A stretch of DNA of 7,157 nucleotides from an uncultured Oscillospiraceae bacterium (GTDB taxonomy: Bacteria; Bacillota_A; Clostridia; Oscillospirales; Oscillospiraceae): assembly GCA_900762245.1 (NCBI GenBank), contig CAAFFR010000089.1:1-7157 (forward strand), read 5' to 3'. The position numbers and the translations under genes were made by a program. The stretch's first letter is position 1; each line of letters starts with the position of its first letter. The notes under the pieces are model-generated. The model saw only the letters and a program-made list of their open reading frames with translations. It had not been told where the DNA came from and made no database searches. This document shows, one piece after another, positions 1 to 5,578 of the stretch.

Positions 1-1503
1 GCTGAGCTGGTTGCCCTGCACGAGCAGAATCCCGATCTGGTTTCTTACAACGTTGAGTTCGCCGAAGTTACCGGCGGCACCTTCTGGAAGGCCTACACCC
101 CCGAGCAGATCGCCGGCACCGAGCCCTTCATCGTCCGTCCCTCCGCTGACGGCATTGCCGCAATGTACCGCGACCTGATGCAGGTCTATCCCCCCATCGA
201 CCTGTACAACGAAAAGCTGCGCAAGCTGACCCGTGATCTGGGCACTACCTGGTGCCGTGTTTCCGGTACCTGGGCTACCAAGACCTACTATGACTTCGAC
301 GGCGAGTACGCTCCCGGTCAGGTTCCCGAAGGCTATCTGAACGTGCTGACCAAGCAGCAGTGGATCGGCGTTCTGGACTTTGTCAAGGCCTGCAACCTGA
401 AGCTGATGGTTTCCGTGGCTAACTGCCCCGGCCTGCACTCCACCGAGGAGCCCTGGCCCTCCACCGAGGCTGAGAAGCTCTTCTCCTTCTCTAAAGCATA
501 TGGTGTCCCCATCCTGGCTTCCGAGTTCGCCAACGAACCCAACATGCTGGAAGACACCGGCTTCCCCAAGGGCTACAAGGCTGAGCACTACCGCCGCGAT
601 GCTGACCTGTTCGCAAAGTGGCTGAAGGCCAACTACCCCGAGTGCCTGTATGTCGGTACCTCCGACACCGGCGGCGCTCCTGTCGCTTTCGGTAAAATGG
701 ATCAGCAGGCTGGCGGCGTAGAGCAGCTGGCTCGCGAGAGCGCTACCTGCGACGATCTGTTCAACGGCCTGGAAGTTCCCGTGGATGTCTTCTCTTATCA
801 CTACTACAACGGTGTCTCCGACCGTCTGGCCTCCGTCATGCCCGCCGGTCACTGGGCCCCCGAGGAAGCCAACGGCGAAGCCTATCTGGACACCGCTATG
901 AAGTTCTGCCGCGCTTATATCCCCTTCCGTGACAAGTACGCTCCCGGCACCGAAATGTGGGTCACCGAGTCCGGCGACGCAGGCGGCGGCGGCGATACCT
1001 GGGCTTCCACCTATCTGGATGTCCTGCGTACCCTGAACGAGCTGGGCGGCTTCTCCGCTCTGACCAAGGGCGTTATCTTCCACAACACCCTGACCGCTTC
1101 CGACTACGCTTACCTGGCACGTTTTGTCCATGATCCCCGTCCCAACTTCTTCGCTGTCAAGCTGTGGATTGATCTGATGGGCACTCAGGTTTACGCTTCC
1201 GGCGAGCCCGTCCGCGAGGGCGCTCACGTTTACGTCCAGTCCTACAAGCAGGATCCCTCCAAGAAGTGCTACCTGATCATCAACAACTCCGAGACCGAAA
1301 CCACCACCGTTGACGTTCCCAACGATGGTCTGATCTGGGTCCTGAACGGCAAGGACGGCTTCAAGCGTGCTACCGTTATGACCCTGAACGGCCGTGACCT
1401 GGTTCTGGGCGAGAACTGGGAGCTGCCCGACCTGTCCGGCGCCCCCGTTGCCGCTGGCAAGGTGGAGCTGGCACCCATGACCTGCACCTTCCTGGTCGTG
1501 TAA
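1..1503 (+). CDS. GH79-like family glycoside hydrolase (heparanase / beta-glucuronidase type), 5' end missing
   Basis: The reading frame is open from base 1, so this is the last 500 residues of a gene starting outside the window; the ATG at 163 is internal, because the 54 codons before it continue the same fold. Like GH79 enzymes it has a TIM barrel followed by a small beta-sandwich. Seen: LRKLTRDLGTTWCRVSGTW near residues 73-91, the acid/base motif ANEPN (Glu at bases 535-537, fragment residue 179), a SYHYYNG segment near 265, and the nucleophile motif WVTESG (Glu at 967-969, residue 323) followed by a glycine run. The stretch VIFHNTLTASDYAYL, then PRPNFFAVKLWIDLMGT, resembles the heparanase barrel end; the beta domain follows from about residue 393. 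The family cleaves beta-glucuronide or related bonds in glycosaminoglycans or plant glycans; the substrate here is unknown. Any signal peptide would be off-window. Codons are strongly biased (CTG, CCC, GGC), suggesting high expression. A GH30/GH39-like clan-A enzyme is the main alternative. Confidence 0.82.
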   Translation, partial: AELVALHEQNPDLVSYNVEFAEVTGGTFWKAYTPEQIAGTEPFIVRPSADGIAAMYRDLMQVYPPIDLYNEKLRKLTRDLGTTWCRVSGTWATKTYYDFDGEYAPGQVPEGYLNVLTKQQWIGVLDFVKACNLKLMVSVANCPGLHSTEEPWPSTEAEKLFSFSKAYGVPILASEFANEPNMLEDTGFPKGYKAEHYRRDADLFAKWLKANYPECLYVGTSDTGGAPVAFGKMDQQAGGVEQLARESATCDDLFNGLEVPVDVFSYHYYNGVSDRLASVMPAGHWAPEEANGEAYLDTAMKFCRAYIPFRDKYAPGTEMWVTESGDAGGGGDTWASTYLDVLRTLNELGGFSALTKGVIFHNTLTASDYAYLARFVHDPRPNFFAVKLWIDLMGTQVYASGEPVREGAHVYVQSYKQDPSKKCYLIINNSETETTTVDVPNDGLIWVLNGKDGFKRATVMTLNGRDLVLGENWELPDLSGAPVAAGKVELAPMTCTFLVV

Positions 1504-1529
1504 TTTTCCTTTCAACCATTTTTTCCTGC

Positions 1530-1568
1530 ATCCGGGCCGCGGAAATACCGCGGCCCGGATATCTTTTT
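1530..1568 (+). terminator. Rho-independent terminator of the glycoside hydrolase gene
   Basis: A perfect 13-bp stem (ATCCGGGCCGCGG at 1530-1542 pairing with 1548-1560) encloses a 5-base AAATA loop and is followed by TC and five T's (1564-1568). It lies 27 bases after the TAA of the hydrolase gene. The GC-rich stem should separate that gene from the unit downstream. Confidence 0.93.
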
Positions 1569-1609
1569 GGGCATATTCAAGTCTACGCCTTCGACCGATA
1601 TTTCTTTCG

Positions 1610-1625
1610 GCGAAAACGTTTTCGC
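1610..1625. promoter_or_regulatory. Perfect 16-bp palindrome, LacI/CcpA-family operator candidate
   Basis: GCGAAAACGTTTTCGC is identical to its own reverse complement and has the central CG flanked by A/T runs that is typical of LacI-family operators (PurR-like sites, catabolite cre sites). It differs from an idealised TGAAAACGTTTTCA cre core only at the two outermost pairs. It lies between the hydrolase terminator and the promoter of the small-ORF/cstA unit, centred about 90 bases upstream of that promoter's -35 box. That distance fits an upstream activation or looping site better than simple blocking. The regulator's identity is inference; no regulator gene is in the window. Confidence 0.55.
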
Positions 1626-1697
1626 ACCTTGCCCAATTCTATTCGTCTCTCTCAAATTTTTTTACACAAAAATCACAAATTATTCGCTTTGCATACA

Positions 1698-1738
1698 TTT
1701 GTGCTTCACAAACGGACACTCCGGGTGTATAATCACCC
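1698..1738. promoter_or_regulatory. Two short dyads overlapping the -35 and -10 boxes (operator candidates)
   Basis: TTTGTG-CTT-CACAAA (1698-1712) is an inverted repeat with 6-bp arms that covers the -35 box. GGGTG-TATAAT-CACCC (1723-1738) is an inverted repeat with 5-bp arms that exactly frames the -10 hexamer. The heptamer TCACAAA of the first dyad also occurs at 1673-1679, 33 bases (about three helical turns) upstream of the copy at 1706-1712. Their placement suits repressor or activator contact with this promoter, but arms this short can arise by chance and no regulator is identified. Confidence 0.35.
1705..1733 (+). promoter_or_regulatory. Sigma-A promoter of the small ORF-cstA unit
   Basis: A -35 box TTCACA (1705-1710, 5 of 6 to TTGACA) is separated by exactly 17 bases from a perfect -10 TATAAT (1728-1733). 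The predicted start near 1740 gives a leader of about 48 bases before the ATG at 1788. The AT-rich tract at 1651-1690, just upstream, could act as an UP-like element. This is the best promoter match in the gap. Confidence 0.85.
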
Positions 1739-1773
1739 TGATATTTCAGCCATGTATGATGCCCGGCAAAGAC

Positions 1774-1781
1774 AGAAAGGA
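1774..1781 (+). promoter_or_regulatory. Ribosome binding site fixing the small ORF start at 1788
   Basis: AGAAAGGA ends six bases before the ATG at 1788. The in-frame upstream ATGs (1629 and 1752) lack a comparable site, and 1629 lies upstream of the promoter, so 1788 is the supported start. Confidence 0.8.
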
Positions 1782-1787
1782 CCGCCT

Positions 1788-2312
1788 ATGGAAATCGCGA
1801 TGCAGGAGCAGCTGAATAAGCTGCTGGATGCCTACTCTCACCAGTATGATATTGACCGAAATGTGGAAGTGGAGGGTTTTGTCTATCCTGCCACCGCTAC
1901 TTACTATCTGCGGGATGAGAATTATCTGATTTCCAGGCAGCACGTTCTGTCGGCAGTGGAACAACATGAATACCTGTACTTCTATCTGACCGACCACTTG
2001 ACTGCCGATGACCTGCAATCCCAGATAGATCTGTCCAAGAGGGCGGGTTTGGGTAAGGTCAAACCCCACAAGGACCATATGTTCTCCAATGTGGGCCTGA
2101 TTGTACTGGCAAATACCATTTCCCCGGAAGCGCGCAAACTCATCCAAAAGACCCGTTTCCGGAAAAATTACAAGCTGAGCTTTTGGGGCTGGACCGAGTA
2201 TCAGCTTGCCGCAATGGAAGTTTCCACCTCCAGCTTCTTCTCCAATCCAGCGGGAAAGGGAGCAAAAAAAATTCTGGAGCAGAACTTTGCTCCGAAAAAA
2301 GGCAGGCAATAA
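1788..2312 (+). CDS. Small soluble protein of unknown function, encoded directly upstream of cstA
   Basis: This is a 174-residue protein with no signal peptide and no membrane segment. The first 30 residues look helical (MQEQLNKLLDAYSHQYDI). An alternating beta-like region follows (VEGFVYPATATYYLRDENYLIS), then a charged helix rich in D, L and Q, a KPHKDHMFSNVGLIVL segment near residues 93-108, and a basic patch (RKLIQKTRFRKNYKLSFWGW) around 115-135. The tail is Lys-rich. It resembles conserved Clostridia proteins that I recall under a DUF name (possibly DUF8052), but I cannot verify that. It has its own promoter and ribosome site, and cstA follows after 39 bases with no terminator, so the two are probably co-transcribed. 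Lysine codons are evenly mixed (7 AAA, 7 AAG), unlike cstA. A regulatory or accessory role for CstA is possible but is inferred from position only. The tail contains an A8 run. Confidence 0.85.
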   Translation: MEIAMQEQLNKLLDAYSHQYDIDRNVEVEGFVYPATATYYLRDENYLISRQHVLSAVEQHEYLYFYLTDHLTADDLQSQIDLSKRAGLGKVKPHKDHMFSNVGLIVLANTISPEARKLIQKTRFRKNYKLSFWGWTEYQLAAMEVSTSSFFSNPAGKGAKKILEQNFAPKKGRQ

Positions 2313-2351
2313 GAATAAGCTTGCCAGAGAGTTAAGAAAGGAGTCCCCCTT

Positions 2352-4067
2352 ATGAACGGTATTACCCTCCTCCTCCTCAGCGTTGCCATCCTGGTTATCG
2401 GCTACATCTTCTACGGCCGCTACCTGTGCAAGAAGTGGGGTGTCGGCGAGCTCGACATCGAAACTCCCGCACACACCATGGAAGACGGCATTGACTACGT
2501 CCCCGCAAAGGCCCCTGTCCTGATGGGCCACCACTTCTCCTCCATCGCAGGTGCCGGTCCCATCACCGGTCCCATCAGCGCAGCAGCAGCCGGCTTCGGC
2601 TGGGGTGCCTGTGCCCTGTGGATTCTCATCGGCGGCATCTTCTTCGGCGGTGTCCATGACTTCGGTGCCCTGTTTGCCTCCGTCCGTCACGGCGGCAAGT
2701 CCATCGGTGAGATCATCTCCGCCAACATGAGCAAGCGTGCAAAGCGTCTGTTCATCATCTTCTCCTACCTGACCCTGATCCTGGTCGTGGCAGCTTTCGC
2801 TTCCATCGTTGCCGGCACCTTCGGTGCTACCTTCGATGCCTCCGGCGCTGTCGACATGGTAGCTTCCGAGGCTAACGCCCGCGTTGCTATGGTCTCCATC
2901 CTGTTCATCGTCATCGCTATCATCTTCGGCTTCGCTGTTTACCGCCGCAATGTTCCCATGGGCGCTGCTTCCGTGGTTGGCGTTCTGGCCATCGTTGCCA
3001 TCATCGCCATCGGCCTGAACTTCCATCCCATCTACCTGTCCACCACCACCTGGATGTGGATCGTTGGTCTGTACATCACCATCGCATCCATCGCTCCCGT
3101 GTGGATCCTGCTGCAGCCCCGTGACTATCTGTCCTCTTTCCTGCTGTACGCAATGCTGGCTCTGGCTGCTGTTGCTGTCTTCAAGGGCAATCCCTCTATG
3201 GACAGCCTGCCCGTGCTGAACACTCCCGGCAACCCCACCCCCGTTTTCCCCGTTCTGTTCACCACCATCGCCTGCGGCGCTATCTCCGGCTTCCACTCCC
3301 TGGTCTCCTCCGGCACCACCTCCAAGCAGCTGGACAAGGAAGTTGACGCCAAGCCCATCGCTTACGGCGGCATGCTGCTGGAATGCGTTCTGGCTATCAT
3401 GACCCTGTGTGCTACCGCTTACGCTTACAGCCTGAAGGGCACTGAGTTCGAGCTGACCGGTGCCACCGCTATCTTCGGCGGTGGTATCGCAGGCATGATC
3501 GATCCCTCCCGCGGCGCTGTGTACACCACGCTGTACACTCTGCTGGTTCTGACCTACTCCGCATTCTGCCTGACCTCTCTGGATACCGCTACCCGTCTGG
3601 CCCGCTTCATGTTCCAGGAATTCTGGCTGGACGGCTCCAAGGGTGAGACTCCTGAGAATGTCACCGGCTACAAGAAGATTCTGGCAAATCCCTACGTTGC
3701 TACTCTGATCACCGTTATCCTGGGCGTTGCTCTGGGTCTGAACGGCTATGCCAAGATCTGGGCACTGTTCGGCTCCGCCAACCAGCTGCTGGCTGCTCTG
3801 GGTCTGCTGGCTGTTGCTACCTGGCTGGGCAACATCGGCAAGGACAACAAGATGTTCCTGCTGCCCATGGGCTTCATGCTGTGTGTCACCATCGCTTCCC
3901 TGTGGATCAACACCCAGACCCAGCTTGGCACCATCGCTAAGGGCGGCGCTGACTGGGGTCCCTACGTTCAGGCTATCCTGGGTGTCATCATGATCGTCCT
4001 GGCTGTTGTTCTGGCTATCGAGGGTATCATCACCATCGTCAAGCAGAAGAAGGCTGCCAAGGTCTGA
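2352..4067 (+). CDS. cstA: Carbon starvation protein A family transporter (CstA), short form
   Basis: A 571-residue polytopic inner-membrane protein, hydrophobic almost throughout. Family hallmarks are GHHFSSIAGAGPITGPI at residues 59-75, VHDFGALFASVRHGGKS near 101-117, SGFHSLVSSGTTSKQLDKE at about 312-330, and SLDTATRLARFMFQEFW around 409-425. The first membrane helix covers residues 3-22 and the protein ends in a short Lys-rich tail. E. coli CstA is about 700 residues; this length fits the shorter Firmicutes form with the CstA core and C-terminal 5TM domain. Characterised relatives import pyruvate or peptides, typically when carbon is limiting; the substrate here is not determined by sequence. 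A strong ribosome site AAAGGAG (2337-2343) lies 8 bases before the ATG. All 22 lysines use AAG and leucines are overwhelmingly CTG, which implies high expression. The partner YbdD-type small protein of enterobacterial cstA is absent; the small upstream ORF takes the neighbouring place. Confidence 0.96.
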   Translation: MNGITLLLLSVAILVIGYIFYGRYLCKKWGVGELDIETPAHTMEDGIDYVPAKAPVLMGHHFSSIAGAGPITGPISAAAAGFGWGACALWILIGGIFFGGVHDFGALFASVRHGGKSIGEIISANMSKRAKRLFIIFSYLTLILVVAAFASIVAGTFGATFDASGAVDMVASEANARVAMVSILFIVIAIIFGFAVYRRNVPMGAASVVGVLAIVAIIAIGLNFHPIYLSTTTWMWIVGLYITIASIAPVWILLQPRDYLSSFLLYAMLALAAVAVFKGNPSMDSLPVLNTPGNPTPVFPVLFTTIACGAISGFHSLVSSGTTSKQLDKEVDAKPIAYGGMLLECVLAIMTLCATAYAYSLKGTEFELTGATAIFGGGIAGMIDPSRGAVYTTLYTLLVLTYSAFCLTSLDTATRLARFMFQEFWLDGSKGETPENVTGYKKILANPYVATLITVILGVALGLNGYAKIWALFGSANQLLAALGLLAVATWLGNIGKDNKMFLLPMGFMLCVTIASLWINTQTQLGTIAKGGADWGPYVQAILGVIMIVLAVVLAIEGIITIVKQKKAAKV

Positions 4068-4084
4068 TTTTCCCATAAAGGTTC

Positions 4085-4120
4085 TCCCGGATACCGGTAA
4101 CGGTATCCGGGATTTTTCTT
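4085..4120 (+). terminator. Rho-independent terminator of cstA
   Basis: A perfect 12-bp stem (TCCCGGATACCG at 4085-4096 with 4101-4112) is capped by a GTAA tetraloop of the stable GNRA type and followed by TTTTTCTT (4113-4120). It begins 17 bases after the cstA stop and lies before the promoter of the next gene. Confidence 0.93.
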
Positions 4121-4132
4121 GTCTTTCCCCTC

Positions 4133-4160
4133 TTGCACTTTTCTCCAGAAGGTCTATAAT
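4133..4160 (+). promoter_or_regulatory. Promoter of the MATE transporter gene
   Basis: A perfect -10 TATAAT (4155-4160) has a weak -35 candidate TTGCAC (4133-4138) 16 bases upstream. Initiation near 4167 gives a leader of about 30 bases to the GTG at 4198. It sits just after the cstA terminator, so the MATE gene is probably transcribed independently. Confidence 0.7.
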
Positions 4161-4180
4161 AAGGCTGAACATCATAATTA

Positions 4181-4189
4181 AAGAAGGTG
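4181..4189 (+). promoter_or_regulatory. Ribosome binding site supporting a GTG start at 4198
   Basis: AAGAAGGTG ends 8 bases before GTG 4198. The in-frame ATG at 4219 has no purine-rich SD at proper spacing, and the frame upstream of 4198 runs back through the promoter and the cstA terminator, so GTG is the better start. Confidence 0.65.
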
Positions 4190-4197
4190 CATTTTCT

Positions 4198-5556
4198 GTG
4201 AAAAGACTGAACAAAAATATGCTGGAAGGACCGCTGTTTTCGAACATCTTTTTTTACACCATTCCCATCATCCTGACCAGCATTCTGCAGCTTTTGTTCA
4301 ATGCTGCGGATCTGGTCATTGTGGGACGGTTCTGCGGCAGCATCAGTGTCGCTGCTGTGGGCGCTACCGGCTCCCTCACCAACCTGATGGTTAACTTCTT
4401 CATCGGCCTTTCTGTGGGTGCCGGTGTTACTGTGGCCCACGGTCTGGGCGGCTTCCGGAATGATGAGGTCCATAAAACCATCCACACCGCCCTGCCCACG
4501 GCCCTTGTCAGCGGCGTGATCCTGACCATCCTGGGAATTGCTTTCTCCGAAACATTTCTGCAGATGATGGGCACCCCCGAAACCGTTCTGCCCCTGTCTG
4601 CCGTCTATATGAAGATCTATTTTGCAGGCATCACCTTTACCATGGTGTATAACTACTGTGCCGCCATTCTCCGGGCCGCAGGCGATACCAAAAGTCCGCT
4701 GATCTTCCTGTCCCTGGCCGGTATCGTCAACGTGCTGCTGAATGTGCTTTTTGTCACCGTTTTCCATATGAATGTTGCCGGTGTTGCTCTGGCAACCACC
4801 ATTTCCCAGGGCATTTCCGCTGTTCTGGTGGTGATCGCACTGATGAAGCGGACCGATGCCTGTAAGCTGGAGCTGAAGAAAATGTACTTCCATAAGATTC
4901 AGCTTGCCAAGATGCTGCGCATCGGCCTTCCCGCCGGCATCCAGAGTTCCCTGTTCTCCATCTCCAATGTTCTGATCCAGTCTTCCATCAATTCCTTCGG
5001 CGATGTTTTCATGTCCGGCAACGCCGCGTCCAGCAACCTGGAAGGCTTCGTATATGTCTCCCTGAATGCCTTCCACCAGACTGCCGTCAACTTCATCGGC
5101 CAGAATGCCGGTGCCAAGCAGTACAAACGTGTTTCCCAAACCCTGTGGATCTGCCTTGGCAGTGTGGCCGCGGTGGGAATTGTCCTGGGTGGACTGGTCT
5201 ACAGTGTCGGTCCTGCTCTTCTGTCTGTTTACATAACCGACTCCCAAGAGGCCATTGGCTATGGCATGATGCGCCTGGGTCTGATCTGCCTGCCCTACTT
5301 CCTGTGCGGTCTGATGGATGTCTCCACCGGCGCGCTGCGCGGCCTGGGTGCGTCCTTCGTTCCCATGCTGATTTCTGTTCTGGGTGTCTGCGGCATCCGC
5401 ATCGGCTGGATCTATACTATCTTCCAGATCGAGCAGTTCCACACACCGCAGTGCCTCTATTTTTCTTATCCCATTTCCTGGACAGTGACCTTCCTGTGCC
5501 AGATGGCAGCGTTCTTCCTGGTATACCGCAAGCTGACAAAAGAAGCACGATCCTGA
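4198..5556 (+). CDS. MATE family efflux transporter (NorM/DinF-like)
   Basis: A 452-residue protein, the usual size for the family, built as two six-helix halves in the cytoplasmic membrane. The N-terminus (LEGPLFSNIFFYTIPIILTS) and the following helix with NAADLVIVGRF match the opening of MATE proteins. The RAAGDTKSP loop at residues 159-167 and the C-terminal GALRGLGASFVP segment are the paired family signatures of each half. Such proteins export cationic drugs, dyes or metabolites in exchange for Na+ or H+; substrate and coupling ion cannot be read from sequence. Codon use is less biased than in cstA, suggesting lower expression. It has its own promoter and GTG start. Its last codons form the left arm of the terminator hairpin, and its TGA stop is in the hairpin loop. 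The gene converges on the his-operon end 18 bases away. Confidence 0.95.
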   Translation: MKRLNKNMLEGPLFSNIFFYTIPIILTSILQLLFNAADLVIVGRFCGSISVAAVGATGSLTNLMVNFFIGLSVGAGVTVAHGLGGFRNDEVHKTIHTALPTALVSGVILTILGIAFSETFLQMMGTPETVLPLSAVYMKIYFAGITFTMVYNYCAAILRAAGDTKSPLIFLSLAGIVNVLLNVLFVTVFHMNVAGVALATTISQGISAVLVVIALMKRTDACKLELKKMYFHKIQLAKMLRIGLPAGIQSSLFSISNVLIQSSINSFGDVFMSGNAASSNLEGFVYVSLNAFHQTAVNFIGQNAGAKQYKRVSQTLWICLGSVAAVGIVLGGLVYSVGPALLSVYITDSQEAIGYGMMRLGLICLPYFLCGLMDVSTGALRGLGASFVPMLISVLGVCGIRIGWIYTIFQIEQFHTPQCLYFSYPISWTVTFLCQMAAFFLVYRKLTKEARS

Positions 5557-5578
5557 GATCGTGCTTCTTTTCGTTTAT
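5538..5578. terminator. Bidirectional terminator shared by the MATE gene and the his-operon end
   Basis: A perfect 15-bp stem (AAAAGAAGCACGATC at 5538-5552 with 5557-5571) has a CTGA loop. The plus strand continues in a T-rich run (TTTT, then CGTTTATTTT). On the minus strand the stem also ends in CTTTT. It covers the last MATE codons, with the stop TGA (5554-5556) in the loop, and lies directly after the minus-strand stop at 5575-5577. It should work best for plus-strand transcripts, because on the minus strand its T's lie within the stem. Confidence 0.9.

Noticed and set aside
1629..1787. N-terminal extension of the small ORF from an upstream ATG at 1629
   Set aside because: That start lies upstream of the mapped-by-sequence promoter and has no ribosome site, whereas ATG 1788 has AGAAAGGA at good spacing.
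1567..1815. An 82-codon plus-strand frame in the gap before the small ORF
   Set aside because: Its start is in the hydrolase terminator tail, it runs through the palindrome and promoter, and it has no ribosome site; it is best seen as non-coding.
4006..4197. N-terminal extension of the MATE protein back into cstA
   Set aside because: The extension would be translated through the cstA terminator and the MATE promoter, and its residues look nothing like a MATE N-terminus; GTG 4198 fits.
1746..4247. An 833-codon open frame on the minus strand opposite the small ORF and cstA
   Set aside because: It is antisense to a clear CstA gene and rich in D, G, Q, E and H. That composition is what the reverse complements of CTG, GTC, ATC, GCC and TTC codons give, and biased codons remove antisense stops. 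No ribosome site or family resemblance is seen.
4039..5442. A 467-codon open frame on the minus strand opposite the MATE gene
   Set aside because: It has the same cause: antisense of hydrophobic, C-ending codons gives a hydrophilic low-complexity product. The plus-strand MATE motifs are unambiguous.
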